From assembly GCA_965112735.1 (NCBI GenBank), contig OZ218957.1, positions 744,001-808,000 of the forward strand: a stretch of 64,000 nt of DNA, in the 5' to 3' direction. Shown here piece by piece: positions 1-10,898 of this stretch; position 1 is the stretch's first letter, and each line of letters begins with the position of its first letter. A model generated the notes under the pieces. The model made no database searches, was not told the origin of the DNA, and saw only the letters and a program-made list of their open reading frames with translations. A program made the translations under genes and the position numbers. Source of the DNA: Phaeosaccion multiseriatum. Taxonomy: Eukaryota; Ochrophyta, other classes.

Positions 1-1568
1 CAAGTCTTCCTCACCGCTACCTCCGACCCACGCATACCTACTTCATACAAAGCTGCCATTCAGGGTCCGGACGGGGAGGCGTGGCTCGCTGCCTGCCAGG
101 AGGAGCTCGACAATCACGAGCGCAACGGCACCTTCGCTTTCGAGCAGCTTCCTCTTGGACAGCGCGCTATCGGCACGCGATGGGTCTTCAGTCTCAAGGA
201 TAAGGAGGGCCATGTGATCAAGTTCAAGGCCCGCCTCGTCGCACAAGGCAACCAGCAGCTGGACTCCAACGTCTCGGACACCTCCTCTCCTGTCGTCCGC
301 ATCTCTACTGTCCGTGCCGGCCTCGCTCTCGCCGCCGCCTGCTCCTGGCCCTTGGGCATCTACGACTTCATCAGCGCCTTCTTGAACGCTGACATGGACG
401 ATGTCGTCTGGGCTCGCCAAGCCCCCGGCCAGAACGAGCGCGACGTGCACGGCCGGCGTCATCACCTCCGTCTCAAGAAGGCTCTCTACGGCTGCCGTCA
501 GTCTTCTGTGCGTTGGTGGGTGACTCTCCGCGACTTTCTTATGGAGCTCGGCTTCACTCAGAGCCTCTCCGACGCGTGTGTCTTCACTCGTACTGGCGCT
601 GACGGCATTACCATCATCTTCACCTTCGTGGACGATCTCCTCATCATGGGCCCTTCTGCCCCGGCTATCGACGCCTCAATCCGGTCAACACCTCCCTCTT
701 CCTCGGCTTCACTCTGGAGCACCAGCTTGGCTCCATCATCATTCACCTCTCCAACTACATCTCCGACACATTGCCGCGCTTAGGCTTTGTCGACTGCCCT
801 CGCACTTACCTGCCTGCGGTGCCTGGATCGGTCCTCTCCAAAGCCAAGGAGGGAGACCAGCTCCTCCCTCTCTCCGAGCTGGAGCAGAATCGCACCAACG
901 TCGGAGTGCTGCAGTACATCAGCGGAGTGTGCCGACCCGACATCACCAACGCCGTGAGGGCTGTGTCTGAGCTGACACACGCTCCCACAGTCGCTCACCA
1001 GCAGGCGGTCGCAACCATCTTCAACTACCTCGCGACCACTTCGTCCTTCGGCATCACGTACTCATCTGCCTCCTTCTCTCCCTACGACTCTGCTCCCTCC
1101 TATCTCAGTGACCCTCTGCAGCTGGTGGCCTACTCGGACGCCTCCTACGCCTCCTGCCCAGACGAGCGCCTCTCCATCACGGGGCTCTCTCTTCACCTTG
1201 GCGGAGCAGCTGTGCAGTGGAGCAGCAGCAAGCAGTCTATCGTCGCTTGCTCCTCCAGCGAGTCGGAGTACGTGGCGGCAAGCAGCGCTACCAAGGAGAT
1301 ACTCAGCATGCGGTATACGCTGCGGGACTTCGAGTGCGAGCAGCGCTTCGCCACCTTCCTCCTTCAGGACAACAAGCCGGCCATCACCCTGGCAGAGAAC
1401 GAGCTCGCGCCGAGGAGGACTAAGCACATCGACGTGCGCTACCACCACATCCGCCAGCAGATCAAGTTCGGCACCGTCGCCATGGAGTATGTGGAGACGG
1501 CTCACCAGGCGGCAGACATCCTCACCAAGAATCTGAGCGAGCACTACTGCATTCGAGCGCCACCGTAA
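1..1568 (+). pseudogene. Ty1/copia retrotransposon pol relic (reverse transcriptase and RNase H), frameshifted
   Basis: The fragment enters from the left edge, open in frame from base 1. It encodes the start of a copia-type reverse transcriptase (around 180-240: GTRWVFSLKDKEGHVIKFKARLVAQGN; shown here as the blocks GTRWVFSLKDKEG and KFKARLVAQG), the block KALYGCRQS at about 478-504 and the catalytic FVDDLLI at about 624-645. The frame is then lost near 670-685 and continues one frame over (NTSLFLGFTLEHQLGSI) to the RNase H part: YSDASYASCPDERLS, SSSESEYVAAS, TKHIDVRYHHIRQQI and ADILTKNL, stop at 1566-1568. This order is diagnostic of Ty1/copia. Gag, protease and integrase lie outside the window. 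The single frameshift implies a dead copy unless it is a sequence error. Confidence 0.92.
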
Positions 1569-1945
1569 GACGCTTATGGGACTGTGATTTGCGGTGTGGT
1601 GTGAATTGTGATTCGCCTTTCATTCAAGTATGTCACGGGAGGGAGAAGGGAGGAAAGGGAGAGAATCACAGTTACAGAAGATTCGATTTGGAGCATTCCG
1701 TACGGAAGGGGGGTATAGAGCTACTGAACTCTGTCTGCCCATAGGCTCCACGTGGTCATAGTGCGCATGTGTTGACCTCTTCACGTGCGATAGTTCTTTC
1801 CTAGCAGGAGATCTTTCCTCCGTAGCTACAAAGTAAGTAATTTACTCGGTTTTTCACCAAGGCTTTTTCTCGTCTCTCGGCTCTCCTTCCGTCTACGCTT
1901 GCCAGCGCTTCCTTCTCTCTTTCCGAACTACAACACAAGCAACCC
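1569..1945 (+). other. Copia 3' flank; possible polypurine tract and LTR start
   Basis: No gene is visible. Two purine runs follow the pol stop: one at about 1639-1662 and GGAAGGGGGG at about 1705-1714. The second is the better candidate polypurine tract for plus-strand priming, in which case an LTR would start near 1715. I found no second LTR copy in the window to prove it, because the 5' part of the element is outside. Confidence 0.35.
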
Positions 1946-2160
1946 GGAGGTCAAGATCACGGGAGGTCGTCAACCGGGAAGCATGGTTCAACGTCTCGCC
2001 AGACTCGCACCCCATCCACCTCCACCTCGTGCGGTTGACTTCGAGGTTCTGGTGGACAGATGGGCGCATGCATCACCCCAATGTTGCTACGAACTCATCC
2101 GTCAAGGACTTGATGCGGTCAAGCAAGGATGCTGGGGCTGAGTGCGAGGGTGGTGTCGAA
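1946..2160 (+). pseudogene. Relic of a multicopper oxidase paralog
   Basis: This stretch aligns with 8690-8915 of the intact multicopper oxidase gene. Long shared runs include CACCCCATCCACCTCCACCT (the HPIHLH type-1/type-3 copper ligand block) and CTCATCCGTCAAGGACTTGA. Small insertions and deletions break the frame. Upstream of the copper block it reads like WFNVSPDSHP, whereas the neighbouring gene has MANISPDSHP. It is therefore more likely a fragment of a different paralog than a recent copy. It lies just beyond the copia relic. Confidence 0.8.
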
Positions 2161-2958
2161 ACTACCGACAGCTAGACTAGAAGCCAAGCTGGAGCGAGCC
2201 AAGCGGAAGCTAAGCAAGCACCCGGAAGCCAGCCCACACGCAGGCTGCGCTTCCTTTCTTTATTACTGATTTATCTTCTCGTTGGCCCGTTTTCCGGCCG
2301 TTCCACTAGTACTGATTGGGTTCCCAAGAGACCCCAACTAGGCTACTTCTAACATCCCCCTCGCTACGCCCCCACCTCTTCCGCCAGCTCCCTCAGAAGC
2401 CGAGATGCGAGCGATAGAATTGCGTCTCGTGCGCCAGCCCGCTGCCCCACTTCTCATGTTGCCGCAAGCGGATCGTGCTTTCCCGTTTAGACCTAGCTAG
2501 CTATGCCCTCTTTTGACATTCACTCCTGGGTCGAGGGCAGTGTGCGGAAGAGCGCGCTCTTAAACGCCCCTATCTCCTTGGCGTGCCCCCGCTCCAGCAA
2601 CCACTCCGCCCATTCCCAGGTCTGGAATGTGCCGCCGGCCGCCACCGCCCAGCGAACGTTATACTCTCGCCGCAGTGGCAGCTCCGTGGCTTTGCGCCAG
2701 CGGAATTTCACAATCCTCGCCAGCGTGGGCACTTTCCCTTTAGCTAGCGGCAGCGGCAGCCGCAGCAGCAACCGCAACAGCAGCAGCTGCAAAAAGGGCC
2801 AGAGCAGCAGGAGCAGCAGCAGCAGCCAGCTTGGGGGTGCCTTCCTCCTCTTAGGCAGAGGGAGGTAGCGGCCCCACAGATGTCGTTGCTGTTGTTGAAG
2901 TTGTTGTTGTTGTTGTTTGTAGCGATATATAAGGAGTCATTAGCTCGCTATAAACCAT
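2161..2958. other. Intergenic, with one unidentified conserved-looking open frame on the minus strand
   Basis: On the minus strand, about 2792 down to 2508, an open frame contains the stretches KFRWRKATELPLRREYNVRW and TFQTWEWAEWLLERGHAKE. The composition is protein-like rather than low-complexity, but I do not recognise the family. It may be another transposon remnant or a gene fragment. Its upstream side runs into CAG/CTG repeats (2750-2830). There is no matching start or splice structure that I can defend. Confidence 0.25.
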
Positions 2959-3112
2959 TCAGCGCTGAATATTGATGGTGAGGTGGTTGCTGTTGTTGTT
3001 ATTGCTGTTGTTGTTGTTGTTGTTGTTGTTATTGTCGTCGTTGTCGTTGTTGTTGTTGTTGTTGTCGTCGTCGTCGTTGTTGTTGTTGTTGTTGTTGTCG
3101 TTGTTGTTGTTG
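2881..3112. repeat. (TTG)n microsatellite
   Basis: A trinucleotide array of TTG with scattered TCG units. The part from 2965 upward is read on the minus strand as the poly-Asn/Asp tail of the FG-GAP protein; the rest lies beyond its stop. Confidence 0.9.
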
Positions 3113-5703
3113 CCGCCCTGGTGCCAAACCTTAAAAACCTTATAAAAGCCGGCCCCCAGGAGGGGGGCGAGAAGGCCAAAGATAGGGATGCCAATTGTCA
3201 CGAGTCTCTCCTCTACTGGGCTGAGACCGCCACCAGGCTCAATAATGATGGTTGGGGGTGCGGGATCTTCTCCCCTGATTACCAGTGGGTTTAAGGTTTC
3301 AGCTGTTGGGGCTATGGTGGGCGGTGCCTGCGATGGCAGAAGTCAACGGCGCAAGAGGCAGACACGTACAATCCACGTATACATTGTCAAGAGGGAGGGT
3401 AAGGAAATGGACGATGACAGCGAGGAAGAGAACTGGCTGTGTGTGCTGTTCAGAATACTACACTGTACAGAACAAGCGAAGCATGGCTACGCTTTGCTCA
3501 CCTCAGGACGCATGCTTGGTGATACGGTTCCTCCCCCGGGTGCTGCAGTTGGTGCAGCTGTTGGTACCGTAGTGGGTGGCGTCTGAACAAGGACGGCGAT
3601 GGGGCAACAATTGGGAGGCAGACACGTACAATCCACGTATACATTGTCAAGAGGGAGGGTAAGGAAATGGGCGATGACAGCGAGGAAGAGAACTGTGTGT
3701 GGTGTTCAGAATACTACACTGTACAGAACAAGCGAAGCATGGCTACGCTTTGCTCACCTCAGGACGCATGCTTGGTGATACGGTTCCTCCCCTGGGTGCT
3801 GCAGTTGGTGCAGCTGTTGGTACCGTAGTGGGTGGCGTCTGAACAAGGACGGCGATGGGGCAACAATTGGGAGGCAGACACGTACAATCCACGTATACAT
3901 TGTCAAGAGGGAGGGTAAGGAAATGGGCGATGACAGCGAGGAAGAGAACTGGCTGTGTGTGCTGTTCAGAATACTACACTGTACAGAACAAGCGAAGCAT
4001 GGCTAGCTACGCCTTGCTCACCTCAGGACGCATGCTTGGTGATACGGTTCCTCCCCTGGGTGCTGCAGTTGGTGCAGCTGTTGGTACCGTAGTGGGTGGC
4101 GTCTGAACAAGGACGGCGATGGGGCAACAATTGGGAGGCAGACACGTACAATCCACGTATACATTTGTCAAGAGGGAGGGTAAGGAAATGGGCGATGAAG
4201 CGAGGAAGAGAACTGGCTGTGGCTGTGTGCTGTTCAGAATACTACACTGTACAGAACAAGCGAAGCATGGCTACGCTTTGCTCACCTCAGGACGCATGCT
4301 TGGTGATACGGTTCCTCCCCCGGGTGCTGCAGTTGGTGAAGCTGTTGGTACCGTAGTGGGTGGCGTCTGAAGGACGGCGATGGGGCAACAATTAGGAGGG
4401 AAATGAATGACTGCGTCGTCCTCTACATAAAATACATAGAATAGCTACACCCAACACTGCTCACCACAGGAATCATGGTTGGAGGCTCCGTGAGCTCCGT
4501 GAGAGACGCCTGTTGCCAAAAGATGCTCACGGAGTTGTCGGCCGTAGAGCTGGACACTATGTCTATCGTTCCATCGTTGTTCATGTCCGCAGCCGCCACG
4601 CCCGTACCTTTTCCGCTGGACCCCAAGACATGACGAGAAAATATCAGGTCGCCGTCGTTGAGATAAAGGACAACTGTGTCCTCTCCAACACCGGCGTAAA
4701 GGGCAGCTACGACAATGTCTCTGTAGCCGTCACCGTTCATGTCGACGATTGTGACGTCTCCTCCGCCGTCTGTGGATGTATCTATTTCTCCTGTCGTCCA
4801 GTTGGAACCATCCCCATTACTGAGGTGCCACGTCAGGGAACCTGAGCCTGCGACAACAACGTCTAAACTTCCGTCATTGTTGAGATCCTCGACGGCAATC
4901 GCTGTGGGACCAATGCCTGCATGAATGTCAACGGCTGAAGGTGGGTCAAAACCAAAACCCAGATCATCCCCCCCGTCTACTGCTCCACCGAGGGACCGCA
5001 CCCAGCTCACGACGGTATTCCCGTCGTCGAGGAAACAATACACAATGTCTAGCCAACCATCACCGTCCATGTCTCCAACCGCAACTGTGCTTGCATCGCG
5101 GGCAACTGAGGTGGCCACAATACGCTCCCACCCACTACCTGTGCCATCGTTGATGAATACGTAAACACTGTTGTCATTAGCGTTGGCAACGACGACGTCA
5201 ATATCCCCATCCTGATCCATGTCGGCCACATCAACCGCGCGAAATCCGTTCAACGAAGAGATCGAAACGAATCTGAACTTCCGCTCCTCATGGTCAGGGT
5301 CAGTGCCACCAGCCGTAGAAGTGAAGCCCTGAAACGAACCGAGGCCACCTGTTGTGGCGCTCACGATAATATCGGGGATGTCATCGTTGTTGAGATCAGC
5401 GACACCGAGACTGTACTTCTGCATGGGGTTGCTGGTCGTCACAACATGGCGAGTGAACACGTTGCTCCCAATGTTGTTCTCATACCACGAGATGGTGGTG
5501 GTCTCTTCATCGGCTCCAGATACAGCTACAAAGTCTGCTAAACCATCCCCGCTGAGATCTGCAGCAGCTATGTCAACCAAACCTGCCGGTACCACGTCCG
5601 AGATGATGGTCGTCTCAAACTCAATCTCAGCTTGCGCTGGTGCTGCCCAGAGCACCCAATAAAACTGCGGTAGTAGCGGCAGCAGCACCCACCTTAACCT
5701 CAT
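2959..5703 (-). CDS. FG-GAP/VCBS beta-propeller membrane protein with duplicated stalk exons
   Basis: Six exons (minus): 5703-4465, 4366-4286, 4102-4022, 3838-3758, 3582-3502, 3327-2959. All introns are phase 0; about 643 residues. The start at 5703 is chosen because it begins a clear signal peptide (hydrophobic LLPLLPQFYWVLWAAPAQA). Exon 1 carries seven FG-GAP calcium loops: DLSGDGLADF, DLNNDDIPDI, DMDQDGDIDV, DMDGDGWLDI, DLNNDGSLDV, DMNGDGYRDI and DMNNDGTIDI. That number suits a seven-bladed propeller. Exons 2-5 are four near-identical 81-nt exons encoding a Pro/Thr/Ala stalk (TPPTTVPTAAPTAAP). The last exon has a similar stalk start, a transmembrane helix (IGIPIFGLLAPLLGAGFYKV) and a tail of Asn/Asp repeats from a TTG microsatellite. 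The layout recalls integrin alpha or other surface adhesion proteins; the role is inferred only. Confidence 0.85.
3328..4366 (-). repeat. Tandem array of four exon-plus-intron units, about 260 bp each
   Basis: Equivalent points (GAGGCAGACACGTACAATCC) recur at 3355, 3615, 3871 and 4135, giving periods of 260, 256 and 264 bp. Read on the minus strand, each unit holds an 81-nt exon followed by GTGAGC and an intron of 174-183 nt that ends in CAG. Units differ by a few substitutions and small indels, so the array is fairly young. Confidence 0.92.
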
Positions 5704-6333
5704 CTCCACCTCCTTGGTTTTCCTTCGTTTGCTGAAGGATACTGGGCGAAATGCTGGTTGGGATGTGTCGCTAGCGGCTTTTCTCTCTTTTCTTTTTGTT
5801 TTGATGATCTTTTTTTTTAGAACAATCTGCACGTTGGTTCTTCAGTGGATAGCTGTCAGCCCACCCGGCCCGGGGAAAGATATTCCCACAGACGGTTTTG
5901 AAAAATTCCGACGGGCAAGCTTCGGCCCCTGAGACAGGCCAGCCCAGAAGCAAGCCGGCTGGCGCCGGCTCGAAGCAGGAAGCAGGCCGGCTGGCGCCGG
6001 CCAGAAGCAGGAACCAACCCCGCGGCATTGGCCCTCCTCCCTCATCATTGCCTTATTACATGGCTTTCCCCCAGAACCTGGAACCCTCTGGGCGGCTGGC
6101 GCCGGCCCGAAGCAGGAAGCAGGCCGCTGGCGCCGGCCAGAAGCAGGAAGCAGGGTCGTGCGCCTCAGAAGCATGTCAGGGGCCGAAGCCATGTGCGCGC
6201 TGCGCTTGGGCCCCACAGTAAGTCAACGATTATTACTTTTACCCCCCACCCCTCGAGCACCTCTCTAAATAAAAGGATAATCCTTGATCCCCTCTTGATC
6301 CCCTCTTAGGGGGAACCGCGCTAGATCGTAAAG
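5704..6333. promoter_or_regulatory. Shared upstream region of FG-GAP and multicopper oxidase genes, with palindromic repeats
   Basis: The two genes diverge from this 630-bp region. Four copies of a unit of about 30 bp containing GGCTGGCGCCGGC followed by AGAAGCAGGAAGCAGG or close variants occur at about 5954-5985, 5986-6015, 6094-6121 and 6122-6152. The core GCCGGCTGGCGCCGGC is nearly self-complementary. A regulatory role is inferred only from position. Confidence 0.45.
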
Positions 6334-9300
6334 ATGGGTCTTCAAAAGAGCTCATATCCACGTTGGGTCGGAGAGACCAGGTGAGTGAGGAAGGCGGCCA
6401 ACTCGCCTCACCTCAAGCACAGCAGGAGCTTGCCCCTCGCTCCCTCCCTCCCTCCCTCCCTTCCCTCCATCCTCACACACCTCCCCTCCCTGCTGCTGCC
6501 CTGCTCGATTCCCTCCCTCCCTCCCTCCCTCAGCCTGTCCGTTCCCTATGATCGCCTTGACCACCAACAATAGCATCTGCGATGCCCTGAGTGTAACCAA
6601 ATTCGCCAACATTCTCCCCTTCCCCGAGCGCCTCTACGGTGACTGCTTCGACCTCGTGCTCGGGGAATCACGCGACTACAAGTTCGGCTTTGGTACCGAA
6701 AATGGCTGCGAAGACTACATAAGCCCTGCCTACGGGGTCGGCCTGAACACCGCTGCAAACGTCGCCTACCAGGGCCCCACCATTGAGGCGTTGGCCGGAG
6801 AGGAGACCTCCATCGGGTGGAACAACGACCTCTGCATCGACGAGGCGCACATCCTTGCCGATGCGATCAGCGAGACAGCGGGGCTGCATTTGTTCCTGCC
6901 CCAGAGTGGCTGTACGCTGGGGGAGGAGAAATGTTGCCCCACGGTCATGCACCTTCACGGCAGCGTGAGCTACGACTGGGCTGACGGTTATCCCGAGCGA
7001 GCCTACCTCCAAGATGAGTACAAGAGGGTGTTCCGTTACCCTAACGAGCAGGAGGCGGGCTTTCTCTGGTAAGAGCGTTGCCCTACTGGGTGGGTGGGCG
7101 GGTGGGCGGGTGGGTGGATCTCTACGGGCTTGCCGCCCATCCCCGGATGGAAGCAGCGCGTTTGATGGATTCTTAGCTGGCTAGCATCTGACGTATGAGG
7201 CTCCGACGGCGGCCTCAGGCACCCCTGACGACATCTGACACCTGGCCCCTATTGCCCCTTGCTTGTCCCTTCTCCCTTACTGCTCCTGTGTCAGGTATCA
7301 CGACCACACGCTCGGTGAGCTGTTCCTTTTTTTCATTCTTACAGGGGGGGGTGGGGGTGAGGGTTCTCCTTGCTCTTGTTTGCCACTGGAAGCAAGAGAC
7401 TTATGCTTTGCTTTCACCCCCTCCGGCGCGCTCGCACTCACCATTCCTTCTGCTCTCCCCTCCTCCTCCCACGGCGCAGGCATCACCTCCTACAATGTTG
7501 CTGCCGGTCTGGCAGGAGCCTACTTGCTCCGCGACAAGAACGAGTTGGCCAAGTTGAAGGCCCTGGACGGCGGGGAGCTCGCCCTCCGGCAGTTCGGTAC
7601 CAAGGGCGGTATCGAAATGGAGCTCATCATCCAGGACAAGGCCTTCGAGTCCCGAGTGGGTGATGACTTTGCCTGGCAGAGCAAGCCATTCACAGCCGAA
7701 TTCGCCGGCGAGTACATGAGCGTCAACGGGAAATTGTGGCCCAAGGTGGACGTGAAGAAGCGCTGGTATCGCCTTCGCTTGCTGAACGCCTGCGACTCTC
7801 GCCAGCTGATGCTGCAGCTCGTCACGCAGGACCCAGACGGACACCCCACGGGAACCCTCCAGATGCGCGTCGCCGGAGCAGACCAAGGTGAAGAGAGAGA
7901 GAGAGAGGAGGGAGATGTTCTTATTGACTTATAGGAATCCACCTGAGAATTACGTAACAGCACATGAATTTCTCAACTCCCTCCGTCCCGAAACACACAA
8001 ACACACTGTCCCCCTCGACACACTCGACAGGCTTCACCGACACCATCTCCATCTTCCCTGATGGAGATAACGTCCACCCTCTGCAAGGAAACGAACGTGA
8101 TTACCTCTTGATCGGAACTGGAGGCCGTCGTGACGTCTTCGTTGACTTCAGCGATGTGGAAGATGGGACGAAAGTAGTAATGAGGCAAGTCGCGGGTTTC
8201 CCCTACAAGGATGACTCGCCCTTCGGATTGGACGGCGATGAAAACGCTGTTTTGGCTCCTGATTCGCCTTCCAACGATGTGGGTAATGCAGAAGATTTGT
8301 CCGTGCCCACCTTCGAGACCGACCAGCAGGTAAGGGAGAGAGGGAGGGGAGGGGAGGGGAGGGGAGGGGAGGGGAGGGGAGGGGAGGGGAAGGGTCAATC
8401 TCTTGTCTTACAAGTACGAATGTCATGTCCTTGTGTGTGTGTACGACAGGTCATGGCCTTCTACGTGAAGCACGACAAATACCCCCATCAGGTTGCCCAA
8501 GGAGCTCCGCGCACACCCCTTCAAGCCCAACTACCTCAAGGACCAGTGTGCGACCGGAGGCAAGAAAGCCCGAAAGAAAGCCGACGTGTTCCGAACAGTC
8601 ATTCTGAACGAGCTCGAAGAGGGGGACGGAGTCGTGCCCATCCTTGGAGGGGAGGAGGAAGGCACCGTCTATCCAGAGCTGAGGTGGTGCAACCCGGAGG
8701 TTGGAATAACGGAGGTTGTCAACCTTGGCGACACTGAGGAGTGGGCGATGGCCAATATATCGCCAGACTCCCACCCCATCCACCTCCACCTCGTGAGCTT
8801 CGAGGTACTGGACAGATGCATCACCCCAATGTTGTCCGACGGAGAACCCGACTACGATCTCATCCGTCAAGGACTTGATGCGGTCAAGCTTGCTGGGGCT
8901 GAGTGCGAGGGTGGACCGCGTCCGGGAGAGGACGGTCCCATGGACATCACCATCGCCCCTGAGGGACAGACCACCTTCATCAGGCAGACGTTCGAGAGAA
9001 GGGGGCTCTACGTGTGGCACTGTCACATCCTCTCCCACGAGGACAACGAGATGATGAGGTAAGAGAGAGAGAGAGAGAGAGAGAGGCTGGAGATACCGGA
9101 TAGATGTTCCACTTTATTCGAACTTTTTATCATAATTTCCCACCACCGTGCCCTTACTACGTACATGTTGTTCTTCTCCCATTCTTTGAACCCTTTTCAT
9201 CCACCCACAGGCCTCTGTGCGTCACCTCCCCAGGCCGTGAACAGATCGACTGTGTGGACTACTTTACGGGCTGCCAGCAGAAGGAGGACGACACTTATGA

Positions 9301-10033
9301 ACGAACCGGAGACAAGCCCGACACTTTCCCCAGCTTCTATCCATTCCCGGAAGGCACAAGTAAGCGCGCCCGTTGATAGGCCTATCTGCCTGCCCATGTG
9401 CCTTTTTGCCTGCCCGCCTATATGCCTGACATACTGAGCCTTTTGTTTCGTCCTGTCTCCCCCTCCGTCCCCCCTCGCTCCACCCGTCCGAAAGTCAACA
9501 CCTACCTGGGCCCTCCCGACACATGCAGCGTGGTCGACTTCTGCTCAGCTCCCAAGCACATCTCGTTGGAGGAGCTGGACGTCGTGAGCGAGGATTACGG
9601 CTGGCGTAAAGGTGGAAGGGGCTGTTCCGCTGACAGCAGCGCCACCTTTAACGTCAAGGGCCTCACCGGCAAGTTCACCGCCTCTGTGGATGTGGCGCAC
9701 AGGAAGGGGAGGAGCGACAAGTACTCCGATGATGACGACATCAGCTGTGTTGTTTGCTTCGACGCCGACCCTAAGGACGATCTCTTCGACGTTCTTGGCA
9801 ACTGCTTTGAGCAGTCTCTGAGCGACAAGTACTGGGACATCTCCGTGCCGATTCCTCACGGAGCGGAAACCATCACCCTGTCTTGCAGCATGGACAAGGG
9901 CCACGGCTCGGGTGGAAAGAAGGGTGGTGGTGGAAAGAAGGGAAGGGACCGAAGGGACTGCTCTGTGGATTGGAAAGATGCAAAGGTCATTTGTGATCTC
10001 TGCGCTGCACACGCACAACATGTCGTGTGGTAG
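6334..10033 (+). CDS. Multicopper oxidase (CotA/bilirubin-oxidase-like) with a Cys-rich C-terminal extension
   Basis: Exons: 6334-6380 (uncertain), 6574-7068, 7295-7314, 7480-7887, 8031-8329, 8450-9058, 9211-9359, 9495-10033; about 854 residues. All four copper-ligand blocks are present: MHLHG, YHDHT, HPIHLH and WHCHILSHEDNEMM, so the trinuclear centre and type-1 site (including axial Met) look complete. The family oxidises phenols, bilins or metals while reducing oxygen to water. YHDHT is encoded by a 20-nt microexon. In exon 8450-9058 the frame holds only if one C is removed from CCCCC at 8482-8486; with that change all exon phases close. The last two exons add about 230 residues, Cys-rich and then Gly/Lys-rich, beyond the oxidase fold. 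No signal peptide is visible, so the first exon is doubtful; the frame is also open from an ATG at 6548. Confidence 0.9.
7295..7314 (+). other. 20-nt microexon encoding the HDH copper ligands
   Basis: Acceptor TGTGTCAG precedes 7295 and donor GTGAGC follows 7314. The exon joins phase 2 to phase 1 and supplies YHDHTL, the second His-X-His block needed by every multicopper oxidase. Skipping it would remove two copper ligands and shift the frame. Confidence 0.88.
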
Positions 10034-10898
10034 CGATGCGAAGTGGGGGGAGGGAAGAGGATGGATACATGAGTAGATAGAACACAGCGGCGCCTTCTGA
10101 GGCACCTACGGCACAGCAGGCAGGTAGGCAACCTTCGGCCTTTCGAAGCGTCCTCCATGACTATAATTTAAGGTAATTGATTCGTTTGTATGCATTCAAG
10201 GCCCTTCCGAAGGGTCGGTGTCGTCGAGATGGAGCTCATCATCCAGGACAGGGCCTTCGAGAGCGGAGGAGGGGATAGGTCGCACTTCAGTGGGGGAGCA
10301 AAGGCTCCTCCTCCAGAGAGTGGCCACCCACCCGGGGAGCAAAGGCTCCTCCTCCAGAGAGTGGCCACCCACCCCCTGGCTGGTCCCATCTCCTCGTCCT
10401 GCCTGTCCGTTGGCTCACAGAAGCGGTCCAGATTCGAGGCCTCGCTCCTTGCCTTGCCTTTTGTGTGTGTTGTTTTTTGTTTTTTTTTGCATAAAGACTC
10501 TTTGTTCGTATTTTATAGGATAAAAAAGGCATTTGCGTAGAGAAGAGAGGAACGAATTGTCCTTCCTCTCTCTGTCCGCAGATGCACAGCAAGTAAAAAA
10601 AGTAATTATACGTAAGTATACGTATACATACATGACCATCGCGATAATCAGATCACGCTCTCCCCAAGCACTCAACCGTGTGTTGTACACCCCTCACAGA
10701 TGGCATCCCCCCCCCCCCCCCCACCACCACCACCACCACCACCCCCTACATACCCTCTCAACGCTACACCAACACCTCTCCTCTCCATGAGAGAGCAAGG
10801 CCGGTGTTCGAAAGTGAAGAAACAAAACAGACCGCACAGCGCCTCTCTGAGTGGTCTTTCTGTCCCATCTATCTATCCATCTATCTGTCAGTCAGTCC
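10034..10898. other. Convergent 3' region between multicopper oxidase and CDK, with a relic and a tandem repeat
   Basis: A relic of a multicopper oxidase paralog lies at about 10195-10275, with GAGATGGAGCTCATCATCCA matching the gene near 7615. Right after it are two perfect 41-bp tandem copies of a unit starting GGGGAGCAAAGGCTCCTCCT (10293-10333, 10334-10374). A poly-C tract and CAC repeat occupy 10708-10744. No gene is seen. Confidence 0.75.

Noticed and set aside
3497-4350. Further copies of the GTTGGTGATACAG word in the 260-bp tandem units
   Set aside because: The sequence there is GCTTGGTGATACGGTTCC, part of the coding stalk exon read on the other strand (TVSPSMRPE). Only ten core bases agree and the copies come from one duplicated unit, so I did not count them.
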